Assembly (NCBI RefSeq): GCF_001949145.1
Contig: NW_019091401.1
Coordinates: forward strand, 1,229,407 to 1,265,726
Length of the DNA: 36,320 nucleotides
Direction: 5' to 3'
DNA from: Acanthaster planci
Taxonomy: Eukaryota > Echinodermata > Asteroidea > Valvatida > Acanthasteridae
In this document: positions 19,101 through 26,929 of the stretch, one piece after another
Layout: every line of letters begins with the position of its first letter
How positions within the stretch are numbered: position 1 is the stretch's first letter
Made by a program: the position numbers and the translations under genes
Notes under the pieces: model-generated
Seen by the model: only the letters and a program-made list of their open reading frames with translations
What the model was told of the DNA's origin: nothing
Databases searched by the model: none

Positions 19101-20195
19101 CTCGCCCCCTAAGTCTGCCAAGCACGTTTGGCCGGCCCATTCACCATTTTAAAAAAAATTACAATCTTACAATCAGTCAGAGATGGAATCGGTGATTGCT
19201 GCCCTTAAAAATAGGTTCTAGGTTTGCAGCTGGCACTCAAAGTTGAGCTTGTTTAAAGCTTGGTGGATATTCCCTTTGTGTGAAATTGGGGGTAACAATT
19301 TTTTTTTAATATTGGTAAAACTAATTCAGTATTATCGTGTGTATGGGCCATGGCGCAGCGTTTCCTGTGTATTGTCTATGGGATTTCGTGCTCCACAACA
19401 CCAACACCCTACCATATTAATTAACTTTGCAAACTATTTCAGATAAAAAAATGGTACATATTGGGCATAATGCCCGGCGACGCAAACCTACGGAAGTGTT
19501 AAGGAGACATGATTTATGACAAAGGGTGTCGTGTAACGGTCGCTACACACTTTCAGGTTCCGATAACTTCAAAGGATGCATTTATTAGTTCACAATTAAC
19601 ACTAAATACTGATTTACTCGACGAGTACAGTCATCAAGGATCACATTGTTGATCGGCCATATTGAATTATATCCCAGCATACACTGTTGGTGTCATGACG
19701 TCAGGGAAAAAACAGTCATGACGTAGGAAGTGTTTGAATAAATAAGTGATTAGTGGTGATGTCCAAATATCCATCACTGTCCGTGAGTCGTTCGTGTCGC
19801 GTCGTTTGTTAGAACCATTGTTTTTTTGGTTTTTTTTTAATAAATTGGGCCAGCCATATTTGCTTGACATTCCGAGGGGGCGAGTCGCCCAGGGGGCGAG
19901 TAGGTCAGGGGGCGAGTCAGTCAGGGGGCGAGTCGGCCAGGAGGTGAGTTGGTAAGAGGCGAGTCGGTTAGGGGGCGAGTTTACGAGGGGGCGAGTTGGA
20001 AAGGGGCGCGGCGAGTCGGTAAGGGGCGAGTCGGTCAAGGGGCGAGTTGACCTGACACCTATACTATGGTCATCATGACCAAATGTTTAAACAGCTGTTG
20101 TACAGTCCTAGTTTCCCGAGCTGATTCGTTCCCAGGAAGAGGTAAATGATGAGTTACCCAGCCTTTTTTTATAGTTCCATGACTTACCTGAGCAT
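7021..20195 (-). CDS. TSEN54: tRNA-splicing endonuclease subunit Sen54 (ten-exon gene)
   Basis: TSEN54 is a structural subunit of the nuclear tRNA-splicing endonuclease. It pairs with the catalytic TSEN2 while TSEN15 pairs with TSEN34, and the complex excises pre-tRNA introns. Exons on the minus strand: 20188-20195, 16564-16722, 15416-15479, 14753-14836, 13721-13816, 13128-13177, 11175-12514, 10141-10201, 8620-8733, 7021-7174. They sum to 2,130 bases, 709 residues plus stop, and all phases join. Family landmarks are PRRGPKEKCPDG near residue 20, GKFWQTMGY (78-86), LTMQEAYKL, VYSHLMRLGY, WNFQTINLPNL (461-471), WGEYKKLL (557-564), HLWQGDVKPL (582-591), LAFDVF (632-637), PGRPKF and VAVVDNGDITFY (684-695). 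Human TSEN54 is 526 residues, so this one is longer, mainly in the linker (about 155-555), which is Ser/Asp/Glu-rich with a basic RKRRK (346-350) that may be a nuclear signal. Identification is firm; the N-terminus is uncertain. Confidence 0.93.
7395..7482 (-). repeat. tRNA-like SINE head or decayed tRNA pseudogene
   Basis: On the minus strand a box-A-like stretch (GGATCAAGTGGTTGAGAT, 7456-7473) is followed about 31 bases later by a box-B-like stretch (GGGGTTCGAGTTCC, 7419-7432), close to tRNA spacing. The D arm can pair (GGAT/ATCC), but the T and acceptor stems pair poorly, so it is not a functional tRNA. AT-rich sequence with T runs follows on the minus strand. It lies in the last TSEN54 intron, in the gene's orientation. 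Confidence 0.4.
7526..7834. mobile_element. TIR element, GGGGTYATTCCATGTC ends
   Basis: The left end is GGGGTTATTCCATGTCATTTC. The reverse complement of the right end is GGGGTCATTCCATGTCGATTC, so 18 of 21 bases agree. The interior of about 270 bases has no coding potential. It is a MITE-like insertion in the intron between TSEN54 exons 9 and 10. No certain target duplication was seen. Confidence 0.55.
7835..8619 (-). other. TSEN54 intron 9, remaining sequence
   Basis: This is intronic sequence upstream of the SINE and TIR insertions. Nothing further was recognised in it. Confidence 0.5.
8620..8733 (-). CDS. TSEN54: TSEN54 exon 9
   Basis: It encodes residues 621-659 with LAFDVFLPSPTYKK and PGRPKFHVVV, corresponding to the FDVY...PGKPYARMC stretch of vertebrate TSEN54. 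The acceptor is attccctag before ATTGTC and the donor is GCAAG|gtatac. It is phase 2 at both ends, so it joins exons 8 and 10 in frame. Confidence 0.9.
8734..9484 (-). other. TSEN54 intron 8, proximal part
   Basis: No additional gene or repeat was recognised between exon 9 and the TTAA-bounded element. Confidence 0.5.
9485..10079. mobile_element. Possible piggyBac-like non-autonomous element
   Basis: The segment is bounded by TTAA at 9485-9488 and 10076-10079. Just inside, the left end reads CCACTTCCTGCCGGGG. The reverse complement of the right end reads TCGTTTCGTGCCGGGG, with 11-12 of 16 matching and a shared TGCCGGGG. TTAA target duplication and short TIRs are the hallmark of piggyBac transposons. 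No transposase is encoded. It lies in TSEN54 intron 8. The family call is inference from the ends only. Confidence 0.45.
10141..10201 (-). CDS. TSEN54: TSEN54 exon 8 (61 bases)
   Basis: This small exon encodes residues 601-621 (NLLNRLQVVNSANVTSEHV and flanking split codons). It matches the position of VVLQHISVLQTTHLPDG in the human protein, the start of the C-terminal domain. The acceptor is ttttatctag and the donor is GTCAG|gtaggt. It is the only segment found that connects the phase-1 end of exon 7 to the phase-2 start of exon 9. Confidence 0.85.
10202..11174 (-). other. TSEN54 intron 7
   Basis: This is intronic sequence with scattered ACATGTA motifs, which are common in this genome. No repeat structure or RNA gene was recognised. 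Confidence 0.5.
11175..12514 (-). CDS. TSEN54: TSEN54 exon 7 (1,340-base linker exon)
   Basis: It encodes residues 154-601. It opens with a basic stretch (YEYRIRLHQYRHNQKKVYRK), continues as a low-complexity Ser/Asp/Glu/Pro region with RKRRK at 346-350 and a Met/Ser-rich repeat-like SGKMMANSGK (about 529-538), and holds three conserved family motifs near its end: WNFQTINLPNL, WGEYKKLL and HLWQGDVKPL. The acceptor is tccttctag before GAATGA. The donor is ACTG|gtaatt; reading through it would meet TAA at 11167-11169, so splicing is needed for the C-terminal domain. Base composition is clearly more GC-rich than the introns. Confidence 0.92.
12515..13127 (-). other. TSEN54 intron 6
   Basis: Intron of 613 bases between exons 6 and 7, with a pyrimidine tract before the exon 7 acceptor. 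No other feature was seen. Confidence 0.7.
13128..13177 (-). CDS. TSEN54: TSEN54 exon 6 (50 bases)
   Basis: It encodes VYSHLMRLGYIITRHK plus two bases of the next codon, matching VFSHLKRLGYVVRR in vertebrate TSEN54. The acceptor is ctcttgcag and the donor is AAAGA|gtaaga. The phase joins exon 7 through a GAG codon. Confidence 0.93.
13721..13816 (-). CDS. TSEN54: TSEN54 exon 5 (96 bases)
   Basis: It encodes 32 residues containing GVGLTMQEAYKLMIPEQFSL, the counterpart of DLPLSIQEAYQLLL in the human protein. The acceptor is ttggttggtag and the donor is TACCAG|gtaatg. It is phase 0 at both ends and belongs to the N-terminal tRNA endonuclease domain. Confidence 0.93.
13817..14752 (-). other. TSEN54 intron 4
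   Basis: Intron of 936 bases. No embedded element was recognised. Confidence 0.6.
14753..14836 (-). CDS. TSEN54: TSEN54 exon 4 (84 bases)
   Basis: It encodes 28 residues with GKFWQTMGY and YAEEGLFLLEM, nearly identical to GKFWQTMGF and HPEEALYLLE of vertebrates; this is the most diagnostic part of the family. The acceptor is ggttacag and the donor is GAAATG|gtatgt. It is phase 0 at both ends. Confidence 0.95.
15416..15479 (-). CDS. TSEN54: TSEN54 exon 3 (64 bases)
   Basis: It encodes SNLAIGEWSPCKELVEVKVEK, matching the GSLVAAEWRPEEGFVELK region. The acceptor is gatattccag and the donor is GAGAAG|gtcagt. The phase joins exon 2 through a TTA codon and exon 4 cleanly. Confidence 0.92.
15480..16563 (-). 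other. TSEN54 intron 2
   Basis: Intron of 1,084 bases with A- and T-rich runs. No gene or clear repeat was recognised. Confidence 0.6.
16564..16722 (-). CDS. TSEN54: TSEN54 exon 2 (159 bases)
   Basis: It encodes TEELMNYRRV, then SIPRRGPKEKCPDG and a charged helix (QQEQKLQNLYERQNALLEE), matching LPQRSHGPKDFLPDG and the following helix of the human N-terminus. The acceptor is cctcacag before AACTGAGG. The donor is GAAATT|gtaagt. Confidence 0.92.
17575..17690. repeat. Degenerate GTTGTCC-type tandem repeat cluster
   Basis: Several imperfect copies of a TCAAGTTGTCYSAA-like unit occur in the same orientation inside TSEN54 intron 1. A related cluster lies at 18110-18270. Confidence 0.5.
18110..18270. 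repeat. Degenerate GGTACGAGTTGTCCAA tandem repeats
   Basis: About six to eight imperfect copies of a 16-20 base unit (GGTACGAGTTGTCCAA and variants) run in one direction. It is similar in theme to 17575-17690, so both may be parts of one decayed element. Confidence 0.55.
18287..18445. repeat. Diverged repeat, first copy (pairs with 18600-18860)
   Basis: It shares with 18600-18860 an ordered series of blocks: GGGGARGATTT, a GAGGTTTTCTCT-like block, CACTTTTCAAA(A)TGCC, TTGCGTACGG-like, CAGTAARGCC and GGAGTAG...AGTGCCTT. This shows an old direct duplication in intron 1. Confidence 0.55.
18456..18592. repeat. Imperfect palindrome of about 135 bases
   Basis: Left-arm blocks CTAGGCCTAAACC, CAGAACTGTG and GACGTC recur in inverted order in the right arm (GACGTC, CACAGTTCTG, GGTTAAGCCTACC). 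This indicates a hairpin-type MITE between the two copies of the diverged direct repeat. Confidence 0.5.
18600..18860. repeat. Diverged repeat, second copy, interrupted by a MITE
   Basis: It is the counterpart of 18287-18445. The copy is split by the hairpin element at 18741-18823 and its flanking duplication; removing these makes the two copies co-linear (CAGTAAAGCC next to GGAGTAGCATGAGTAGTGCC). Confidence 0.55.
18741..18823. mobile_element. 83-bp palindromic MITE with 9-bp target duplication
   Basis: The ends are TAGCCCCACTAGT and its exact inverse ACTAGTGGGGCTA. The inner arms are also complementary (ATCACTCCCGAT type), so the whole element folds. It is flanked by perfect direct repeats AACATGCCT at 18732-18740 and 18824-18832. 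TAG-type ends with an 8-9 bp duplication point to hAT or possibly Mutator-like mobilisation. Confidence 0.75.
18881..20053. mobile_element. Foldback-like element with minisatellite inverted arms
   Basis: The left arm (18881-19162) is a tandem array of a unit close to GACTCGCCCCCTGACC. The right arm (about 19830-20053) is the same array in inverse orientation. The arms begin AGGTCAACTCGCCCC on both strands, and their inner borders also match (CAAGCACGTTTGGCCGGCCC against CAAGCAAATATGGCTGGCCC, followed by A runs). The core (about 19163-19829) has no recognised protein. The element is flanked by a direct repeat CTATACTATG (18866-18875 and 20059-20068). This architecture is that of foldback (FB/Galileo-like) elements. 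It sits in TSEN54 intron 1, about 130 bases from exon 1. Confidence 0.7.
20188..20195 (-). CDS. TSEN54: TSEN54 exon 1, minimal coding part
   Basis: ATGCTCAG followed by the strong donor gtaagt. The split codon AG|A joins exon 2 in frame. The ATG is the only one in this frame after an upstream in-frame TGA. The preceding ttattttttgtag looks like a splice acceptor, so this may instead be a 16-base microexon (20188-20203) with the true start further upstream; the vertebrate protein has about 20 more N-terminal residues. Confidence 0.55.
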
Positions 20196-20650
20196 TTCGG
20201 TCGCTACAAAAAATAAAACATAAAGAAGAACTCGTTGTGCCGAAGGTTGCCTGTGTCACTGGTGCAGGACTGTCACTGTGCCACAGATGAGTACTGTCAG
20301 TCACTCAGAGTTAAGCGACAGTCTGACAGTATCTTCGTTGTTCGCTCACCAAATCAACCAGTCAACTACCAACGACAACCATGTTTAACGACAAAGTACA
20401 AGCATGCACAAGGTAAACAAATGGCGCAGTTTTACACTCCACCAATAAAATGTCCAAAAGAACAACAATTGACGCTTGTAAGTTCGCGAGCGACGCAGAC
20501 CTAAGCTACGTCAGTTACAAAACATCGCACGGGGTACCGCCAGTGTTATTCACGTGCATGCACACGTGAAGGGCACGGCGAAGCGAGCTGAAGGCATACA
20601 CAGCCGCTTGATGTTAGTCTTGGCCCGAGACGTCAATGATCGATAAGAGA
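20196..20650 (-). promoter_or_regulatory. Presumed TSEN54 5' region
   Basis: This is the sequence upstream of the first recognisable exon. It is richer in CpG than its surroundings, with a CRE-like TACGTCAG (about 20509-20516) and CACGTG-type boxes near 20550-20570. The transcription start could not be placed. The promoter call rests on position and composition only. Confidence 0.3.
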
Positions 20651-22658
20651 TCACCGCTAGTTAGCACTTGTGCGCGATTTTTTTGGAAATTGGGAGCCCT
20701 GTTATGAAAGCCCATTAGGGCCATGGCAAGTATGTGTTCATAATTCGTTAATTTACTGACTATTTACTGGTTCATACGAATTATTTATTTCGTTATTACG
20801 GATTATTAATTCGTTATTACGGATTATTTATTTTATCTGGTGTGCTTTCAGGGAATGTTTTCAACGTGATATTTACTCAATTGACAGGTTTGGAAACAAA
20901 GACCAATCAGTCACACATGTGGAAATGTGTTGGAGGTGCCCTAAACATACGAACGTTCTGTTGATTTGCGACGTGAATTTAACGAAATCTTACAAAGTGG
21001 GGTCTGGGAGATGGACGCTATATATAGATTATCAAAGTATCATGTAGGACATCGCCAAAGGAAAAGAATGTACACTACTTGTTGCAATTTTTGTGTTCCA
21101 AAATCTTTAATTAGTGGTTTATTTTTGCAAAAATACATTTATAGATTATTGCTAAAATAGAGTGGCTGTTGATAAAAGCAATACTATCTTCACCACTGTT
21201 TATCGAGTTTTTACATACCTTTAATCGTCAGTTTGGTCCTCAGCTTTTAACCCCAAAAGGTATCGAAGACTGTATGTTTATTGTACCATTGAAAGATACA
21301 TGTATTTTTTCTTTTGTTGCATCCAAAAATAATTGATGATTTGAGTTGTAGAAGTATCCTATAAGGAGAAGTTTTACTGTAAATGGTTTCTCAAAATAAA
21401 ATGAGGGTATGTTTCAAAGATTCCAAATCAGTGAAACATAGATTACAGTTAGTTTTGAGAACATAAATTTCTTTTACAAACCTATGTTATAAATTGTCAA
21501 AAATACAGGCATTGACCAGCTCAACCATACATCTTCATTACGACTATTTTCCTCAAAGCCAGCAGCAAGTTTTCTGCAATTTACCTGTTGCATCATGCAA
21601 GTGCTCTGTTTAATTGAGCTACTTCAATGTATACAGAGGTCACCTAATATCTTTGCTGAAACTATTAATTCATTGAGAAAATTATCTTACTCACATACTT
21701 TATACTCATCATAAAATTGCCGAAAACGGTTATGATGACGATTACTTTTACTATTCAAACGGTATTTGAGGGAAAGAGGAAAGTATGTAGAAATTTACTT
21801 ATAATACTTTTGGTGATCATCAAAATGCGCCCGGTGTTTAAAGTCTTTCCGAAAAGACACCGATTTTATTTTTACTGAAAGGTAGAATACTAATGTGGCT
21901 GTTGCATCTTACTCGTAATCAGCACTTTGCTTAGAAGAATTTGGTGGGCATAATTACTTCCGAATCTGTCATCCAACAAACCTGTCAGTAAAACACACAC
22001 AATAGGTTTAATTAAATTTTAATTTTCAATGACATATCACATTGAAAATGTTGGTTCTTTGCGAGGGACCTTCAACCGACCTTGACACATGAACAGTATG
22101 TGTGGCAACCAGGTTGCATAATTTTATTAACATCTCGTATACGTTTCACAATAACCATTTTAAAAAAGTTCTTAAAGAATTTTTCAAGACTTTTATATAC
22201 TAATCCGTAAATTTGGGGCATATATTTGTTCAAATCTTGTCCATTTTCCATCACAAACAGTATGCAGTAAATTAGAGTTTATAATCTTCTATATACTAAT
22301 GACTCACCGCATTAAGGGTTGAAGGGAAAATTGCCCAAACCTTTCATTATTACAGAATCCCCAAATGCTTTGTTCATAATTTTCCAGTTTTACGCCATGT
22401 TTCAAAATATTGATTTTTACAGAACTTTTGAAAGAATAAAGAGAATTTACTTGACATCTCACTTCCTTTTTGTTTATTGTTTCAGTTATCCCATTGACAT
22501 ACAATCCTGCTTTCATGCTAAATGCATCATCTACCAATCATGTAACTATTGTGATTCATTTATAACGCCTTTTGAAAATTGAATTCACATGTCCATTAAC
22601 TAAATATTTGCGGCAGGAACATAATCAGTTGTACATCATTTTCAAGGTAATCTGAAAG
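20651..22658. other. AT-rich intergenic spacer
   Basis: No gene was recognised on either strand. A short tandem duplication of TTCGTTATTACGGATTATT lies at about 20790-20832. Confidence 0.55.
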
Positions 22659-22674
22659 TGTGTGTGTGTGTGTT
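22659..22674. repeat. (GT)n microsatellite
   Basis: Short run of GT dinucleotides, about eight units, just beyond the 3' end of the Penelope-like element. Confidence 0.8.
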
Positions 22675-22729
22675 TGTCCGCAGACAAAGAGAGGGAAAGA
22701 AAAGAGTGTTAATTAGTAGTTTCCCTCTA

Positions 22730-24560
22730 GGATCTTCAGCCCGTGGGGTTGTATGGTGCGGAGGCGTTTGATCTAAAGCTGCTCCCTGTTGAAGTGAACA
22801 GCATCTTTACGGAATCCAAGGGATTCTATGCCCTGAAAAATCACATCAGACACAGAATGGTTAGGAAGGTTGAAGTGGTGGCCCACAGGGGTATCTAGTC
22901 GCTTGGTGTTGGCCGTAGATCTCTGTGGCCATAGAAACGCTTCTAGTCTCTCCGACATAATGAACACTACACACCCTGCAGGAGATAAGGATATGTAACA
23001 TTGAGAAGAGCTACAAGTGATAGTGCCTTTGGTTCTGTGGTTGGTGACAGAGGATCTAGGAGTGTCTAGAGAATGTATCTGAATCCAGGACATGGTTGTG
23101 GCAAACAAGACACCTGTTAGATTCACACTTGAACGTGTCTTGCTGGTAGGGGGAAGGGTATCGGGGGGGGGGGGCACAGCTGGACCGTTGGACGAGTGAA
23201 GATACTGGTGGATACCTGTGGGCTTGGCATACAGGTCAGAAGTCCTGCACAAGGTTGTCTCCTTCCGGATGCTGACATCGAGAAAGTCTGCCTGATGGAG
23301 GAAATATTAAGTGAACTTAATTGTCCTGTAAAAAGAATTGATATGATTAATGAAGATGCAGACTGCATCATCAATGGAGCGCCACCAGATCCAAGGGAGG
23401 AATGGTGCTGAAGCAAGCATGCGCTCTTCAAGGGTACCCATGAAGAGGCAAGCAAAGGAGGAAGCCATGCAAAACCTAGCAGTTCTACAAGCAGTGGGGG
23501 ATAGAAACTTATGAACTGTCTCAGAGGATAGTGGGTCACGCAAACGCATATCATCCAATACCTGCTGAATCTGTTGTGAGAATGTTCCTGTGATGGGGTC
23601 AGAATCAAGGGGGATATAGTTTGTTAACTTGTTGATGAGCTTCATCAATGCATTGCTGTCGGTCCAAAATTACTACTGCGAAACCTTTGTCTGCCGGCTT
23701 GATAATAATGTCAGTGTGGGAGCGCCGGGTGTTGAGTGCTGAACGTTCATCCTTGGAGAGATTATCATGAGGACTGTGGCGAAAATGATCAGGGTTATTC
23801 ACAGCCTGTGCATAGGTCTCAAGGGCCGGTACACGATTCTTTTTTTGTGGGGGGGAGGGTATCCAGGTGCTTTTGACACGGAGGGGCTCCTGGTCGCACG
23901 GAGCATGGTCAAAGACAGTTATTCTCGAAGTCCTATCCTGCAGAGTTATTCAGTGAGATCTTGGCTGAGTTCTACCCGGTTTACTGTCGGGGTGTGGGAC
24001 AAAAATCCAGACCCTTGGAGAGAAGTTTGTGTTAATTCAGCATCAATTTTAGGTGAAGAGGAAAGGTTGACCACAGTGTTGGAGATGGTGGAGGTAAGGG
24101 CTGGGGTTTAGAATGCCTGAAATGTCTATGCCTACGTTGTTGTTTGGCCAAAATGTCACCTATATCTTCTTGTTCCTCTTGTCGCGAAGAACAAACTCAA
24201 GATTAGTGAGGCCTCTTTCCAATTCGACACACACAGGTTCCTATACATAGTATCTGAAAGTTAAATCTAAGTTCAGAATCAAGATGGGCTATGTCCTGAT
24301 GGAGGTTCTGGGGAGTCACTGCTGAGAAAGAATATTGATTAGTTGGATAGAGGCACCATAGAGAACTTCATTCTATCTTTTCTGTAAGTAAGGAGATAGG
24401 GTACCTGAGCACGGGGTGGATGAGAGTTGTAAACCTGTGGGAATAAGATGTGGCACACTATCCTGACGGCAGGTGTAGCGGAGGGCCTTCTGTTTTGTTT
24501 TACGGAATTGTTGAAAGAAACACATGGGGTCATTCATACCTGTAGAGAGGAAAAGAATAA
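22730..24560 (-). mobile_element. Penelope-like element (PLE), inactivated
   Basis: Minus-strand fragments occur in PLE order. An N-terminal segment (about 24540-24110) has LIPTGLQL-type sequence. VVNLSSSPKIDAELT is followed by the GSGFLSHTPT region (about 24080-24000). Next come DIIIKPADKGFAVVILDRQ (about 23720-23660), the RT block with CLFMGTLEERMLASAP and WWRSIDD (catalytic DD near 23370), and DLYAKPTGIHQYLHSS. The C-terminal GIY-YIG-type region has DTPVGHHFNLPNHSVSDV and ends REQL-stop-IKRLRTIQPHGL (about 22800-22735). Frameshifts, a deletion of central RT motifs after CRTARF, and a TAG in place of the expected Trp codon make it non-functional. PLE proteins combine reverse transcriptase with a GIY-YIG endonuclease. 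Confidence 0.85.
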
Positions 24561-24730
24561 TATAATTAGGACATAAAAGAGAGAAGATGACAACGCTGCA
24601 ATTAGGCTACCTGCAGGGAGGGAGGGAATAATGTCATTCGTCTGGTACATAAAACAAAGAAGACGCTGCAATAACCTGTAGAGAGGGGGAGAATATCATA
24701 AGTACAAAACAGATAAGATGAAAGATAACA
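24537..24730. repeat. Three tandem repeats of about 66 bases
   Basis: Each unit starts ACCTGYAGRGAGG, continues with an A-rich stretch containing AATAAT and ACATAAAA, and in the first two units ends GACGCTGCAAT or similar. Units start near 24538, 24609 and 24674. They lie at the 5' side of the Penelope-like element (minus orientation) and may be part of it. Confidence 0.6.
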
Positions 24731-25125
24731 GATAAGAAGACCAGAAAAAAAATTAAAAAAAAGTTGCGCGCTTGCAGAGATCCACCATCGATCATTGACG
24801 TCTTGGGTTAAGACTACTGTGACGTGTGCTGTAAATGCCTGCACACGTTATTTTCAAACCTCGTTTTCCATCCGGCTTGTGATCACCCTCCGCTGATCAC
24901 CCTGCAGCTTCGAGATTATCTTGGAGAAGTGTTACTCCTTTTCTGCTACACTGGCATCAAATACTGCAGTCCTTTCACTTTTCTTGAACATAGCACATAT
25001 CTGATTTGGTCCAGAGGCTGAGGGTGAACCAAACTCAGAGGGACGGATAGTATCGAGACAGGCGTAGCCACCGTTTCAAAAAGACATCCAGATAAACAAA
25101 TAATGCTTGCTGATTAGGTTCTCTT

Positions 25126-25370
25126 TTACGGAAGCATATTGCTGCCAACGTGATGTTTCTTTATTTCGTTTAAACGAGTTACAAGTATTATCTTGTTTAA
25201 ATAACTTACTGTCTCGTTCAAACGACTTAATATCTCGTTTAAACGAGAGAGCTATGTCATTTATAACAAGATTGCCAAAATAACAAGATAGCAATATCGC
25301 GTTTAACGAGATAATAAGTCTTTAAACGAGATAAAATATTTTTTCGCGTTGGCAGCAATACGCTTCCGTA
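25126..25370. mobile_element. MITE with CTCTT target duplication and CTCGTTTAAACGAG motifs
   Basis: The TIRs read TACGGAAGCATATTGCTGCC on the left and TACGGAAGCGTATTGCTGCC (reverse complement) on the right, 19 of 20 matching. They are flanked by CTCTT at 25121-25125 and 25371-25375. The interior contains several copies of CTCGTTTAAACGAG or half of it, in palindromic form. There is no coding capacity. The family is not named; the ends and the duplication show it is a DNA-transposon derivative. Confidence 0.75.
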
Positions 25371-25375
25371 CTCTT

Positions 25376-26039
25376 GTTTCCCTTGACAATCAGAAGGTCG
25401 TTGTTGTTTTGTTTTAGTGGCGCGTTCACCTGTTCAGGGTATTTGTGACAATAACGTAACTATACGTTTATTCATTACCTTTATTAATCAGCATCACTTT
25501 ACGGAGTTAGGAACCTGAAGGACCAAACATTTACTTTGGGGAGTAAATCGGGGAACATAATTAGTCATGGAGCCTTTCTTTCAAAGCAGTTTGAGTCTAT
25601 TAGATCATGGAGGAAGGAATCCGCTCCGAGCAGGAAAAAAGAGGGCGTGTCTTGAAATGAAGCTGACAGTCCCTTGGTACGCATTCATCGCATAGACGCA
25701 TGGCCGACGGGTTGGAAGGAGCCAAATTGAAATTAATCAAACTAACAAAGGATAATTCGTGATAGCTTAAACATAACATGATAACCTTTTTCGAACGCTC
25801 TTTCAATTATTAAGATATGCATGTGTTGATAAACTGGAGAACATTTCAAATTTTCTACTTTAAATAGCCTTTTTACGTTCGGAAATGTTTCGTACACAGA
25901 CATTTTTCACGCCATTTCCTCCCAGATGTCACTTATGATTAACAAGAAACACATCACAAAATGAAATCTGAAGCCTGATCATATTTCTCTGGAATAAATT
26001 CAGCAAACATTTACACAATGCAGAAGATCTCTGCAGATG
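25376..26039. other. Intergenic spacer, no gene seen
   Basis: The segment is AT-rich with no recognisable coding sequence or structured repeat. Confidence 0.5.
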
Positions 26040-26640
26040 AATTTTGGTATAGTCATTTGCTGGCTGGCGTCGTCATTTTAACAAACAACAGAAAGCGACG
26101 ACAACTTTGCCGAATTTTAGCGCATGCGCACAAACTAAGTGGAAGGGGTGAACATACATTACGTGTTGTGCGCGTTGCACGTTGACGCGAAGCACTCTGA
26201 GTACGAGTACGCGCAACGAATTTAGTCTGTCTTCGCGTGCACGGCGAACGCGCGCCAGAACCCTGTTGGACAACCTCGTTCCCATAGGTATGATCTCGCT
26301 TCGCCATATTGGTTCCCACATGCCTGGCGCGATCTAACCCTTGGTATTGTATAATTAAAATATCCCACAATTTGTGCGTTCGATTAGCTTCCCTGAATAA
26401 TACACCGGTGTTACAAGCAAGGGAAGCCACGAAATGAGGCTGATCGAACGCTGCAGTGTATTCGCCAAGGCATTCTGGGAAAAGATTAAATCCCCACCAC
26501 GTTCCATCATGTCAATGCTCGACCATCAGTCCATCAGTAATGTTTATTACACTCGGGCAGCCTCCAGAGACCCGCTCGCCAGCCGGGGTAGTGGTGGCGT
26601 AAATTCCCTGTACCGAGGGGTGAATTTGCCTATAATGTAA
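26040..26640. promoter_or_regulatory. CpG-rich promoter-like island
   Basis: CpG density rises sharply between about 26080 and 26340 against an otherwise CpG-poor background. A perfect NRF-1-type palindrome GCGCATGCGC is at 26120-26129. A YY1-type CCAATATGGCG occurs on the minus strand at 26302-26312, and its ATG opens an 85-codon frame ending near 26053 that has no recognised domain. These features are common at housekeeping-gene promoters. The direction and the gene served are unknown. Confidence 0.4.
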
Positions 26641-26929
26641 TTCGACCACCAGAAGTAGAAACCATTACTGCGGTGATGCAACGCTCATAGACAGGTGGTA
26701 CGCGCGCGTTACATGCCTTTTCGACCAACAGGGTGTCGTGATTTGCCATATGCACTCGCGCGTCATGCTAAAGAATGTGCATGTGAGTGCAGTGCCACCG
26801 CAGTTGTGGCGTCTAGTCGGATTAGTTTATAGTTTTGATTTTAGTCGGGCGCCGCGGAGATCACAAAAACCCCTGCTGACGGGTTGGCGCCTTCCTTAAA
26901 GGACATTCATGTGAGAGTCAACTTATCCT

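Noticed and set aside
18881-19125. CRISPR-like array (regular short repeats)
   Set aside because: The units are contiguous and degenerate with no unique spacers, the genome is eukaryotic, and an inverse copy exists: a minisatellite arm.
19667-20038. 123-codon minus-strand frame rich in TDSP/RPL repeats
   Set aside because: It is a translation of the GACTCGCCCC minisatellite arm and part of the core, with no sign of protein selection.
23123-23608. 161-codon minus-strand frame
   Set aside because: It is out of frame with the Penelope-like RT motifs (LEERMLASAP, WWRSIDD), which lie in the overlapping 23307-23648 frame.
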